Source: JAXHMB01 sp034521755
GTDB lineage: Bacteria > Bacteroidota > Rhodothermia > Balneolales > Balneolaceae
Length of the DNA: 64,000 nt
Assembly: GCA_034521755.1 (NCBI GenBank)
Contig: JAXHMB010000001.1
Location: 248,001 to 312,000, forward strand
Reading direction: 5' to 3'
Position 1 is the stretch's first letter. The number at the start of each line of letters is the position of its first letter. Position numbers and translations under genes: made by a program. Shown here in pieces: positions 56,018 through 64,000 of the stretch. The notes below the pieces were generated by a model. It had not been told where the DNA came from and searched no databases. It was given only the letters and a program-made list of their open reading frames with translations.

Positions 56018-56935
56018 ATGAAGTACGCAGCAATAGATATTGGTTCGAATACAGTTCTGCTGCTGGTTGCTAAAGTAGAAAAGGGAGAATTACAGACTTT
56101 ATTTGAAGAACAACGAATTCCCAGGTTGGGAAAGGGTGTAGATTCCTCTGGAAATTTATCCCCGGACTCGATGAAAAAAGCTATTCAAGCATTAGTTGAT
56201 TATAAAAATATCATTGAGAACACGTATGGTGAGACTCTGCAAACCATTGTTACAGCAACCAGTGCTGTTAGAGATGCCAATAATAGAGAAAGGTTTCTTG
56301 CAAGAATAAAAGATTGCACGGGGTTTGATGTAAATCTTTTATCAGGAGATGATGAAGCTCAATATACTTTTGCCGGTGCACTGAGTACTTTAAAAAATCA
56401 CAATTCTAATGCACTTATTATTGATATCGGTGGTGGGAGTACTGAATTATGTTTCGGAAATTCCAGGCAGATCATTGACCGCCATTCTTTTCAAATGGGT
56501 TCAGTTCGATTTACTGAGAAATATTTGCCTGCGAATATTCCCTCTTATGAGCAGGTTCAAAACTGCAGATATGAAATAACCAGGTTATTGAACAATCGTG
56601 ATCTTAATATTAAATCTGGCACCACATTAATTGGGGTTGCCGGTACGGTTACATCACTGGCTCATATTATTGGTGGAAACAAAGAATACAATTCAGAATC
56701 ACTTAACGGTATAAGTTTAAACATAAATAAAGTAGCAGAAGTTATTAATAGGTTTATAGAGAGAGGCTCAAACTATTTCCTGGAAGAGTATCCGGTAGTA
56801 ATGCAGGGCAGGAGTGATGTATTTTTAGCAGGGTTGTTAATCCTTGAAGAAGTGATGAAACATTATGGTTTTGAAGAATTGATAGTTTCTACAGGTGGAA
56901 TAAGGCATGGGGCTATTCTTAAATACTTCTTGTAA
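56018..56935 (+). CDS. Ppx/GppA family phosphatase
   Basis: 305 residues, the short form (two ASKHA lobes, no C-terminal HD-like domain). Phosphate loops: AAIDIGSNTVLLLVA (4-18), TATSAVRDANNRE, and LIIDIGGGSTELC; the later GVAGTVTSLAHI is also typical. It hydrolyses exopolyphosphate or pppGpp; the two activities cannot be separated by sequence at this length. Start is ATG 56018, 4 bases past prmA. Confidence 0.88.
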   Translation: MKYAAIDIGSNTVLLLVAKVEKGELQTLFEEQRIPRLGKGVDSSGNLSPDSMKKAIQALVDYKNIIENTYGETLQTIVTATSAVRDANNRERFLARIKDCTGFDVNLLSGDDEAQYTFAGALSTLKNHNSNALIIDIGGGSTELCFGNSRQIIDRHSFQMGSVRFTEKYLPANIPSYEQVQNCRYEITRLLNNRDLNIKSGTTLIGVAGTVTSLAHIIGGNKEYNSESLNGISLNINKVAEVINRFIERGSNYFLEEYPVVMQGRSDVFLAGLLILEEVMKHYGFEELIVSTGGIRHGAILKYFL

Positions 56936-56936
56936 T

Positions 56937-56977
56937 AAAAAAAGCCCCGACAGAAATGCCGAGGCTTTTTTAAAAAA
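56937..56977. terminator. Bidirectional terminator between ppx and a barrel gene
   Basis: Hairpin AAAGCCCCG...CGAGGCTTT (one C-A mismatch, loop about 10) with A-runs on the left and T-runs on the right, so it can end transcription from both directions. It lies between two convergent genes (stops at 56935 and 56993). Confidence 0.85.
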
Positions 56978-56992
56978 GTATTCTAATCTAAA

Positions 56993-57490
56993 TTAGAATG
57001 GGAAACGAAGACCGGCTGCTATGTCCAGCTTGTCAGCGTTACCGATTACATACTTTAGTTCTGCAAAAATCAATGCAAAATCTGCATCAAATTCGGCACC
57101 GGCTCCTAGGTTTAATCCAATTTCTGAAGTAGACCCCCCACCAAATGAACCAAATTGAGTTTGAACACCTGGAAATGATAAACTAGCGTAATTCAAGCCA
57201 GCTAAACCATAAACAGCTGTACCGTCTTCGTTTAGGAAGTTATAATGACCGTTTACGTTGAGATCCCACCAGTCAAAACCATCAGGAAAGTAATACGTGA
57301 AATTAGCTGCACCAGCTATTTCATCTGTAAAGCCATAAGTGACTCCAGCCTGACCGCCAATTCCAACATCTTGGGTAGCAAATGCTAAGCCTACACCGGC
57401 TTTAAATTGTCCTTGTTGTGCAAGTGCGTCTGTATTGGCAAAAAATGCCAACGCAATAACTAGTGTTGAGATACTTAGTATCTTTTTCAT
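56993..57490 (-). CDS. Outer membrane beta-barrel protein
   Basis: 165 residues. Signal peptide about 1-25 (LVIALAFFANTDALA/Q), then alternating amphipathic strands with glycine and aromatic girdles (FKAGVGLAFAT, GAANFTYYFPDG, LNVNGHYNFLN, AVYGLAGLNYA) and a final strand LDIAAGLRFPF, ending in Phe as outer-membrane proteins do. The shape is an OmpA/OmpW-like eight-strand barrel; the function is unknown. The strand composition and small size fit a minor porin-like protein. Confidence 0.85.
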   Translation of the reverse strand: MKKILSISTLVIALAFFANTDALAQQGQFKAGVGLAFATQDVGIGGQAGVTYGFTDEIAGAANFTYYFPDGFDWWDLNVNGHYNFLNEDGTAVYGLAGLNYASLSFPGVQTQFGSFGGGSTSEIGLNLGAGAEFDADFALIFAELKYVIGNADKLDIAAGLRFPF

Positions 57491-57776
57491 AGTTGTAACC
57501 TTTGTTTATTTAGTGTTTAGATGAATTAAAACTTGATAAATTAAGATAACTGTATGTATAGACCATCCCATGGCCTATGCCTTACATGATTATTTGTGAA
57601 AATATCTTTTAAAAAAATTAATATTACAAATAGAATAACCACTTTCTTTTTACTATGCGTAAAAACTTTTATAAAGGGGTCATTTATTTTGGTTTGCTAA
57701 ATGGGAAAAACCACTCACTTTCAGTATGTTTGAATTCCATTTTGTAAAGAATAAAACAAATTGATTTGCAGTAATA

Positions 57777-58418
57777 ATGTCAAGTGCTTCCAATAATCAC
57801 GATGAAGAAGTTTCGAATTCCCCCAGGAAGGATGCTTCAGAAAGTAGCTTGCAAGATGACAAGCTTGTTGAAAGAGCAATAGGTGGAGATGAGAGTGCCT
57901 ATAAGGAATTGGTTGAAAAATATGAGCGCGCCTTATATTTCCACATACAAAAAATGATCAAGGATAAAGAGCATGTTAATGATTTAGTACAAGAAGCATT
58001 TGTTAAGGCTTTTGATAACTTAAATTCCTACAGTACCAATTATGCTTTTTCTACGTGGCTTTATCGCATAGCTACCAATCATACAATTGACTATTTGCGA
58101 AAGAAAAAGCTTAAGACTTTATCTATCGACGAGCCTGTTAAAACCCGTGACGGGGATATGAAAATGCAGCTAGAAGATGAGTCGGCCGGAACGGATCGAA
58201 ATATCATTCGTAAACAGCGTCAGGAGATTGTGCAGCATGCTATTAATGATTTACCTGAGAAATATCGCAAAGTTATTGAAATGCGGCATATGGAAGAAAA
58301 AAGCTACCAGGAAATAGCTGATGTGCTTGATTTACCTCTTGGAACTGTAAAAGCCCATATTTTTCGTGCAAGGGAGATGCTGTATAAAGCTTTAAAAGAT
58401 AAAAGAGAGAAGTTTTAA
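57777..58418 (+). CDS. RpoE-like sigma factor (ECF group)
   Basis: 213 residues. Region 2 (about 30-110): DLVQEAFVKAFDNLNSYS and FSTWLYRIATNHTIDYLRKK, which bind core polymerase and melt the -10. Region 4 (about 150-205): LPEKYRKVIEMRHMEEKSYQ and DLPLGTVKAHIFRAREML, the helix-turn-helix for -35. The 30-residue N-terminal acidic/serine-rich extension is longer than usual. No anti-sigma gene is next to it. Its stop shares TTAA with queG. Confidence 0.9.
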   Translation: MSSASNNHDEEVSNSPRKDASESSLQDDKLVERAIGGDESAYKELVEKYERALYFHIQKMIKDKEHVNDLVQEAFVKAFDNLNSYSTNYAFSTWLYRIATNHTIDYLRKKKLKTLSIDEPVKTRDGDMKMQLEDESAGTDRNIIRKQRQEIVQHAINDLPEKYRKVIEMRHMEEKSYQEIADVLDLPLGTVKAHIFRAREMLYKALKDKREKF

Positions 58419-59368
58419 GGAGTTGAATCTCTTAAATTTTTTGCTACTGCTGCAGCATTACTTTTAAACTTTTCAAACTTCGCACGGCGTATAGCACTTC
58501 CTTCAAAAAGCTCATCATATTGTTTATTATCTATTTCTCTCCAGAAGTTAATATCATGGTCTAATAGTTTTTCCCGGGGATATAAGTCTTCCATTTGGGT
58601 GTACTTGGCATCATTGTTCCAGGGACACACATCCTGGCATATATCACAACCATACATCCATTCTCCAAGATCATCGTGATGTTCTTCAGGAATTTCCTCT
58701 TTTAGCTCAATTGTTAAATAGGAGATACATTTATTTGAATCAACACGGTAGGGCTCATAAATAGCATTGGTAGGGCAGGAGTCAATGCATTGAGTACAAC
58801 TGCCGCAGTGGTCTGTAACTTGAGTGCTATAGCTGAACTCTATATCAATTATCATTTCTCCGATAAAGAAGAAAGAGCCAATATCTTTATTAAGAATATT
58901 AGAGTTTTTGCCCATCCAGCCGAGTCCTGAACGTACAGCCCAAGCTTTATCCAAGACGGGTGCAGAGTCTACAAATATACGCCCCTGAATATTACCGATA
59001 AGTTCTTTAGTAAAGTTAAATAGCTTTTTAAGTTTACCTTTATATACCTTGTGGTAATCTCTTCCCTGAGCATATTTGGCAATCTTGGGTTTGTCAGACT
59101 GCCTCTGCTGTCTGGTATGATCGGGATGATAATAGCTGCCTATTACAGATACTACAGATTTTGAACCAGGCACAAGTTTGGTAGGGTCCACCCGTTTATC
59201 AAAATAATTCTCCATCCATCCCATAGTACCATGCCGACCTTGATTAAGCCATTCTTCTAATCGTCGCTCTTCTTTCTCCAAACGCCTGGCTCGGGCAAAT
59301 CCACACCCATCAAAACCGAGTCTTAGAGCTTCTTCTCGTACTCTTTGTGTGCGTTGAGTAAGATTCAT
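58415..59368 (-). CDS. queG: Epoxyqueuosine reductase
   Basis: 317 residues, normal length. The B12-binding N-terminal domain (MGWMENYFDKRVDPTKLVPG, about 50-69), KYAQGRDYHKVYKGKLKKL, then two 4Fe-4S clusters: CGSCTQCIDSCPTNAI and CDICQDVCPW. It reduces epoxyqueuosine to queuosine in tRNA, with cobalamin and two clusters. It lies downstream of ftsE on the same strand, 14 bases apart, so they may be cotranscribed. Confidence 0.95.
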   Translation of the reverse strand: MNLTQRTQRVREEALRLGFDGCGFARARRLEKEERRLEEWLNQGRHGTMGWMENYFDKRVDPTKLVPGSKSVVSVIGSYYHPDHTRQQRQSDKPKIAKYAQGRDYHKVYKGKLKKLFNFTKELIGNIQGRIFVDSAPVLDKAWAVRSGLGWMGKNSNILNKDIGSFFFIGEMIIDIEFSYSTQVTDHCGSCTQCIDSCPTNAIYEPYRVDSNKCISYLTIELKEEIPEEHHDDLGEWMYGCDICQDVCPWNNDAKYTQMEDLYPREKLLDHDINFWREIDNKQYDELFEGSAIRRAKFEKFKSNAAAVAKNLRDSTP

Positions 59369-59382
59369 GGTTTGAGAGAACG

Positions 59383-60066
59383 TTAAAGATCTTCGGCTTT
59401 AATTTCAGTAATCTTTCCGTTTTCAAGTTTCATTGTTTTATAGGGATACTGTTTGACGGTGTCATAATCGTGAGTGACCATTAGAACTGCCATACCACGA
59501 TTGTTAATTTGTTTCAGCAGGTCCATGATATCAGCAGAAGCAGCCGGATCAAGATTACCGGTAGGCTCATCGGCCAGCAGAATACGAGGTTCATTGGCCA
59601 GCGCTCGGGCAATTACAACCCGTTGCTGCTCACCACCTGAGAGATCAGAAGGCATATTTTTACGTTTATGGCTGAGGCCAACGAGACCTAAGACTTCAAG
59701 TGCCCGCTGTTTTATAAAACTCTTTTTCTGGCCAGTGACCTGAAGAGCAAAAGCTACATTCTCATAAACGGTACGATCCGAAAGTAGCTGGAAATCTTGA
59801 AATACAATACCTAGTTGGCGACGTAATATGGGCACTTTCTTATCACTAAGATTTGAAACATCCATATCAGCTACCTTAACATTTCCTTCATCAGGCAATA
59901 AGTCGCGATAGATAAGTTTAAGGAATGAGCTTTTACCTGCACCGGTCTGGCCGATCAAATACATAAACTCTCCATTACCCAGTGAAAAGTTTATATGATC
60001 TAAAACGGGTTTATGATTGTAAGCTACGGTTACATTTGTGAATTCTATGACATCGTTGTGGGACAT
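59383..60066 (-). CDS. ftsE: Cell-division ATPase FtsE
   Basis: 227 residues. Walker A GQTGAGKSS (39-47), signature LSGGEQQR, Walker B ILLADEPTGNLD, H-loop VTHDYD. The sequence VIEFTNVTVAYNHKPVLDHI and the YRDLLPDEGNV pattern match FtsE rather than LolD/MacB. FtsE with FtsX activates peptidoglycan hydrolases at the septum. The ftsX gene does not follow; queG does. It overlaps the methyltransferase gene by 22 bases, which suggests translational coupling. Confidence 0.86.
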   Translation of the reverse strand: MSHNDVIEFTNVTVAYNHKPVLDHINFSLGNGEFMYLIGQTGAGKSSFLKLIYRDLLPDEGNVKVADMDVSNLSDKKVPILRRQLGIVFQDFQLLSDRTVYENVAFALQVTGQKKSFIKQRALEVLGLVGLSHKRKNMPSDLSGGEQQRVVIARALANEPRILLADEPTGNLDPAASADIMDLLKQINNRGMAVLMVTHDYDTVKQYPYKTMKLENGKITEIKAEDL

Positions 60067-60839
60067 GTAAGCACCATGGTTATTCTTAAACTTTCTTCGG
60101 AGGCATCAATAAAATCGAAGCCTTCATATTTTGCTAAAATTTTAAAATTTGAAGAGTCAATTATATCAAGCATTTCTTTGAGTGTGTAAATTCGCTGAGA
60201 ATGATTTTCGGTATAGCTTTTTAGTACTGTTTCCTGATCTCTATCAAGCTTCTCGATTTTGAAATTATTATAGTGAATTTGCTTGCTTGGATTATAACTG
60301 CTTTTTCGAAAAAAACGGTAATTGTCAGAAGTATAGCCTTCTTCATTATTCAAATACTGAATAGCTTTTACCGAATTTTTAGGTGTTGTAAAGTCAAAGA
60401 TAAACAATCCATTTGAATTGAGAACATCCTCAACCTGCTTCAGTAAAACTTGTACATCTTTTGACCTGTGCAAATAGTTAATACTATCAAAAATAGATAC
60501 AGCAACATCAAATTTTCTATCCAGATTTATTTCCAGAAAATCCATTTGTTCAAACCTGACAGAACTGCCAATTTCTGAAGCTTTCTTCTTAGCTTGAGCA
60601 ATCATTGCCGGAGATTTATCGGTTCCTAAAATTTCATAGCATTCCAATTCGTCAAGAGAGAGTGCAAGTGATCCCGTACCGCAGGCAAGTTCCAGGATGG
60701 AGGTTGTCCTTGAGTGATGTACCTGAATGATATCATCAATAAAGTCAGCCCAAACTTCATAATCTACATCTTCCATTATCCCATCGTAGATTTCAGCGAG
60801 CTTGCTGTACTCGGGTTGCGTATTACTGGGCGGCATCAC
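60045..60839 (-). CDS. SAM-dependent methyltransferase
   Basis: 264 residues, class I fold: SILELACGTGSLALSLDE (about 45-62) is motif I; LGTDKSPAMIAQAKKKA motif II; FDVAVSIFDSINYLHRSKD motif post II. The C-terminal half is a variable substrate-binding region. No specific substrate is visible; ubiquinone/menaquinone-type and generic small-molecule enzymes share this pattern. It overlaps pdxA by 17 bases and ftsE by 22, an unusually tight arrangement. Confidence 0.85.
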   Translation of the reverse strand: MMPPSNTQPEYSKLAEIYDGIMEDVDYEVWADFIDDIIQVHHSRTTSILELACGTGSLALSLDELECYEILGTDKSPAMIAQAKKKASEIGSSVRFEQMDFLEINLDRKFDVAVSIFDSINYLHRSKDVQVLLKQVEDVLNSNGLFIFDFTTPKNSVKAIQYLNNEEGYTSDNYRFFRKSSYNPSKQIHYNNFKIEKLDRDQETVLKSYTENHSQRIYTLKEMLDIIDSSNFKILAKYEGFDFIDASEESLRITMVLTCPTTMS

Positions 60840-61830
60840 TCTGAGATCTTTTGCGATTTTCGATTAATTTTTGCGCTAGTTTCATTGCCTCTTTAAAAGA
60901 GGAGGGGTCGGCCTTATTTTTTCCTGCAATGTCAAAAGCAGTACCATGATCTGGAGATGTTCGGATGATTGGCAAGCCCGCTGTAAAGTTGACCCCCGAT
61001 CCAAATGAAATCGTCTTAAAGGGAATCAGTCCCTGATCATGATACATAGCAAGTACCGCATCAAAATGCTCGTAAGTCTTCCCGCCAAAAAAAGCATCAG
61101 CTGAAAAAGGGCCTAAAGTATTAATTCCATTTTCTTTAGCTTTTTCTAAAGCAGGACTGATGATATCAATTTCCTCTTTGCCTATATAGCCGCCATCACC
61201 GGCATGAGGATTAAGCCCGAGTATTGCAATTTTTGGTGACTCAATTTGAAAATCTTTTTTTAATGAATCATTCATAAGATTAAGCGAATACAAGAGCGTG
61301 TTTTTATCAATCAGGTTTGGAACACTAGCAAGAGGTTCATGAATGGTAACCAAGCCTACTCGAAGGTTCTCATGCACAAGCATCATCATAAAATCAGAAC
61401 AATCAGTCTTTTCGGCTAGAAACTCCGTATGACCAGGTATTTGGTAACCTGCCAAATTCACGGCTTCCTTAGAAATAGGGGCCGTGACCAAAGCATCTGC
61501 TTGTTGAGAAAGGCAAAGATCGATTCCTTTTTCAACGGCTTGCATCGCATACTTTCCACTCTTTTTGCTGATTATTCCCGGCTCAATAGAAGCAGGGTTG
61601 CTGTAAGCTTCAATTAAGTTGATAACCCCTTCTTCAACATCATGGGCACTTTCTATTTCGTTGAAGGAAATATCGTGTTTATTATTTATTCTGTAGAAAT
61701 TGAGAACTTTGGCATTCCCCAAAATGATAGGGGTTACCTCATTAAGATTGGCATCCCTCACGTATTTTAATACAATTTCAGGGCCAATTCCATGTATATC
61801 TCCAATACTGATAGCTATGCGAACAGACAT
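60823..61830 (-). CDS. pdxA: 4-hydroxythreonine-4-phosphate dehydrogenase
   Basis: 335 residues, normal length. Metal-binding histidines in PGHTEFLAE (about 130-138), GLNPHAGDGG (about 205-214) and MYHDQGLIPFKT (about 262-273); ISIGDIHGIGPEIVLKY starts the NAD fold. The enzyme oxidises and decarboxylates 4-hydroxythreonine phosphate in the DXP-dependent vitamin B6 pathway. First gene of the pdxA-methyltransferase-ftsE-queG run on the minus strand. Confidence 0.95.
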   Translation of the reverse strand: MSVRIAISIGDIHGIGPEIVLKYVRDANLNEVTPIILGNAKVLNFYRINNKHDISFNEIESAHDVEEGVINLIEAYSNPASIEPGIISKKSGKYAMQAVEKGIDLCLSQQADALVTAPISKEAVNLAGYQIPGHTEFLAEKTDCSDFMMMLVHENLRVGLVTIHEPLASVPNLIDKNTLLYSLNLMNDSLKKDFQIESPKIAILGLNPHAGDGGYIGKEEIDIISPALEKAKENGINTLGPFSADAFFGGKTYEHFDAVLAMYHDQGLIPFKTISFGSGVNFTAGLPIIRTSPDHGTAFDIAGKNKADPSSFKEAMKLAQKLIENRKRSQSDAAQ

Positions 61831-61900
61831 CCTTTAGTTTAGCAATCTTTAAAAATAAAACCTTTCTCTAAAGGTACATCAACTTAATTGAATAGTGAAA

Positions 61901-63301
61901 CTAATTGCTGACCAGTTTAAAATCCCCAAATCCGGTTGTAGCCCTAAAGACAAATCTTCTGGAAGGATAAGTCCAAATTTCAACGGCAGGCTCTCCTGAA
62001 GGGAATTTGCGTTCGATGTTCTCGGGCTCACCATATTTAATATATATTTGCCCTCTATCTGTTTCAAAACCGAGATTATTTACAGAAGAAAATTGTTCAT
62101 AAGCATAGTCAACACGATTATAATACTCCGTCATTAGCTCATTAAACTCTGTATTGGGAGTGGGGTCTTTAGATTTCCAGAACTCTCTAAATTTCTCTTC
62201 TTTTTCCTTTGTAGACCCACTTCTAAGCTCCTTGTGTTTACTTTCTGATACAATATACTTAGTCATTTCTATGGCTGTATTCAGGTTAAGCAGGCTGGTA
62301 GGAATTTCGGGCCAGAAAGAACGGATTACACTCTGTGCTACAGGCTGGTCCTGACTATCAGAGGTTACTTTGAGTCGATATACAGCATTGGCAAACTGAC
62401 TATTAGGAATTTTTACCAACGCGTAAGCATAACCTTTAGCTACAGAAGAAAGGGTTAAGCTGGGCTTGCCATTATTAGAAGTTACTTTAGGTCTAATGTT
62501 TTGATATAACTCACTTGAATCAAGTTTTTTGCTAAAGATATCTTCAAGCTTTGTTGTATCTTTTTTAGAAGCATCAATTTTATCCAGAGATACTGAATAG
62601 GAATGACCGGGATTATATTCAGGCAAATGAATTAACGCATAATAGTCTTTGCCATATCGGGCATTACTTCCATAATTCAACAAATCTAGCTGTATAAGAT
62701 TATCCTTCTCTGATATTTTTTCTCCTAAAATTACACTTCCAATCTTTTTGTCCGCATAAGTTGAAATATTTACCTGACGCGTTCGAGAAGATTGTGCAGC
62801 ATTTTCTGCTCCTCTTTCAAGCTGAAGAATATAATTATATAATCCCGACTTCAGCTCTACCTGTAAATACCCTTCTATAAAAATATCGGCGGATTGTGTT
62901 TTTTCATAAGTGCCGGCATAGGCCGTGTCTTTCCAAAATGCTCTACCTACAGATTCCAGACCTTCTATACTGAGATCGTCAAAATTGTCTTTTTTTACTT
63001 TATTTTTGGCTTTAAATAACTCAATTGAAAGACCGACACTGCTAAAGAACTCATTAGGATTATCCCGACTATTAGTCTTTTTAAAAGGTAAAAATTGATT
63101 GCTGATACGGAATGAAGTAACAAACTTAACGGTACCATCTTTATCACCCGGCAAGGTAAAATGGTTGACATAGATATCTTGCTGCTGATTGCTAAGCGTC
63201 AATGAACGATAGTCAACGTTCTGTTGTGCAAAGATTGGTGAATAACCAAGTAGTGCTATGAACAAAAAAAAAGAAAGTAGCCGGCCTATTTTTTTTAGCA
63301 T
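61901..63301 (-). CDS. GWxTD-domain secreted protein
   Basis: 466 residues. Signal peptide about 1-25 (LLSFFLFIALLGYSPIFA/Q). The N-terminal half is beta-rich with long linkers; the C-terminal domain (about 330-466) has YNRVDYAYEQFSSVNNLGFE, then DRGQIYIKYGEPENIERKFP, PAVEIWTYPSRRFVFRATTG and FGDFKLV, the GWxTD domain (PF20094) layout found in Balneolota and relatives. The function is unknown; the protein is exported to the periplasm or beyond. Its divergent neighbour is the carboxylase gene. Confidence 0.86.
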   Translation of the reverse strand: MLKKIGRLLSFFLFIALLGYSPIFAQQNVDYRSLTLSNQQQDIYVNHFTLPGDKDGTVKFVTSFRISNQFLPFKKTNSRDNPNEFFSSVGLSIELFKAKNKVKKDNFDDLSIEGLESVGRAFWKDTAYAGTYEKTQSADIFIEGYLQVELKSGLYNYILQLERGAENAAQSSRTRQVNISTYADKKIGSVILGEKISEKDNLIQLDLLNYGSNARYGKDYYALIHLPEYNPGHSYSVSLDKIDASKKDTTKLEDIFSKKLDSSELYQNIRPKVTSNNGKPSLTLSSVAKGYAYALVKIPNSQFANAVYRLKVTSDSQDQPVAQSVIRSFWPEIPTSLLNLNTAIEMTKYIVSESKHKELRSGSTKEKEEKFREFWKSKDPTPNTEFNELMTEYYNRVDYAYEQFSSVNNLGFETDRGQIYIKYGEPENIERKFPSGEPAVEIWTYPSRRFVFRATTGFGDFKLVSN

Positions 63302-63446
63302 ATCGGAAAGGTGGTATTTTTATTTACTCAACAACGAAATATGAGAAGATTATTTAACAGATAAAGACTTTTGAGATTGCGAAAATTCATTATTTTGCAA
63401 ACGCTTAAATTTGCAATCTATTACTTTTAAAATATCATTAGCTTAT

Positions 63447-64000
63447 ATGAGTTCAAAAAGCAGTTCTGATGATTCCCCTCAATCATTGAAATCCCTGATT
63501 AAAAAATTGAATGCCATCAAAGAAGAAATCAAAAAGGGAGGAGGGGAAAAGCGAATTAAAAAACAGCACAAAAAAGGAAAGCTTACTGCAAGAGAAAGAA
63601 TTGATCTGCTTGTAGATGACGAGAGTCGTTTCTATGAGCTGGGACTGTGGGCTGGTTATGAGATGTATGAGGAAGAAGGGGGATGCCCTTCCGGAGGTGT
63701 GGTTACAGGTATCGGGGAAGTTTCAGGCCGCAGCTGTGTAATTGTTGCCAATGATGCCACCGTAAAAGCAGGCGCATGGTTTCCAATTACAGCTAAAAAA
63801 AATCTAAGAGCACAAGAAGTTGCTATTGAAAATCATTTACCCATCCTTTATCTGGTTGATTCGGCCGGAGTTTATCTGCCAATGCAGGATGAGATCTTTC
63901 CGGATAAAGATCATTTTGGGCGAATGTTTAGAAATAATGCGGTAATAAGTGCAAAGGGCATTCCCCAGATCGCTGCTATAATGGGAAGTTGTGTTGCAGG
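63447..64000 (+). CDS. Methylcrotonyl-CoA carboxylase beta subunit, 3' end beyond window
   Basis: The first 184 residues are visible; the gene runs off the right edge. After a Ser-rich start the sequence IKEEIKKGGGEKRIKKQHKKGKLTARERIDLLVDD leads to the crotonase-fold carboxyltransferase domain (about 45-180), with YLVDSAGVYLPMQDEIFPDK then HFGRMFRNNAVISAKG, matching the methylcrotonyl-CoA (leucine breakdown) branch; propionyl-CoA carboxylases have a different string here. Together with icmF it points to branched-chain amino acid degradation. ATG 63447, no strong Shine-Dalgarno sequence in the 20 bases upstream. Confidence 0.87.
   Translation, partial: MSSKSSSDDSPQSLKSLIKKLNAIKEEIKKGGGEKRIKKQHKKGKLTARERIDLLVDDESRFYELGLWAGYEMYEEEGGCPSGGVVTGIGEVSGRSCVIVANDATVKAGAWFPITAKKNLRAQEVAIENHLPILYLVDSAGVYLPMQDEIFPDKDHFGRMFRNNAVISAKGIPQIAAIMGSCVA

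Overview
The window looks like a chromosome segment of a Balneolota (Balneolaceae-type) bacterium, a halophilic relative of Bacteroidota and Rhodothermota. The pointers are a GWxTD-domain secreted protein, LytTR/LytS-type two-component signalling, TlpA-like thioredoxins, SPOR lipoprotein, CrtI-type desaturase, B12-dependent fused isobutyryl-CoA mutase and a moderately AT-rich base composition. The assignment is inference from gene content; no 16S gene is present.

Layout. 0-1.6 kb: end of an NTF2-like gene, a strong terminator, a folded palindromic repeat and lexA. 1.6-8.3 kb: accessory region with an unrecognised protein, a DUF4203/TMEM198-like membrane protein, a NERD nuclease-like protein, a PIN/RHH toxin-antitoxin pair, a GAF-PAS histidine kinase and a ParE-type toxin-antitoxin pair, with attC-like structure and three copies of a hairpin repeat between them. 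8.3-11.8 kb: icmF, with many frame changes. 11.8-21.9 kb, minus strand: translation and cell-division block thrS-infC-rpmI-rplT | pheS-pheT-coiled-coil gene-zapA-ymdB-lolD-like-TPR gene, with a terminator between rplT and pheS and a mobile repeat between infC and rpmI. 22.1-26.3 kb: a multi-PAS kinase and a phosphotransferase/P-loop kinase, both broken by indels; then tRNA-Val. 26.6-28.8 kb: nusB, a Ser/Thr phosphatase, ychF. 28.8-34.6 kb, minus strand: DUF3095 gene and a deoxyribose-phosphate pathway operon (deoC, aldehyde dehydrogenase, half-length aldehyde dehydrogenase paralogue, SPOR lipoprotein), interrupted by a RAYT transposase. 34.8-41.1 kb: DUF1761, TlpA, ABC-2 transporter, then a partial tandem duplication, a second TlpA, and a LytTR regulator, LytS kinase and lipoprotein operon. 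41.2-51.4 kb: membrane metalloprotease-like protein, glycosyltransferase, phosphodiesterase, carotenoid desaturase, S10 peptidase, RlmD, a cNMP-binding protein, a BamA/TamA-like barrel and DUF2795. 51.5-57.5 kb, mostly plus strand: tatA, gatA, SDR, M28 peptidase, prmA, ppx, then an outer-membrane barrel. 57.8-63.3 kb: sigma factor, queG, ftsE, methyltransferase, pdxA, GWxTD protein. The right edge holds the start of a methylcrotonyl-CoA carboxylase beta subunit.

The left 26 kb carries many single-base frame changes in otherwise well conserved housekeeping genes (pheS, pheT, rpmI, thrS, icmF), while the right 37 kb is nearly clean. That pattern fits uncorrected sequencing or assembly indels better than genuine gene decay, so most broken genes here are probably intact in the cell.

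I see no convincing previously undescribed multi-gene system. The most informative signals are: a tandem duplication whose junction lies in a 10-bp microhomology (34.9-38.9 kb); a RAYT transposase that can be rebuilt from two frames and carries an in-frame 69-bp palindromic repeat; a set of TCCGCC/GGCGGA palindromes, one forming the loop of a terminator; and a cassette-like accessory stretch at 1.7-4.5 kb.
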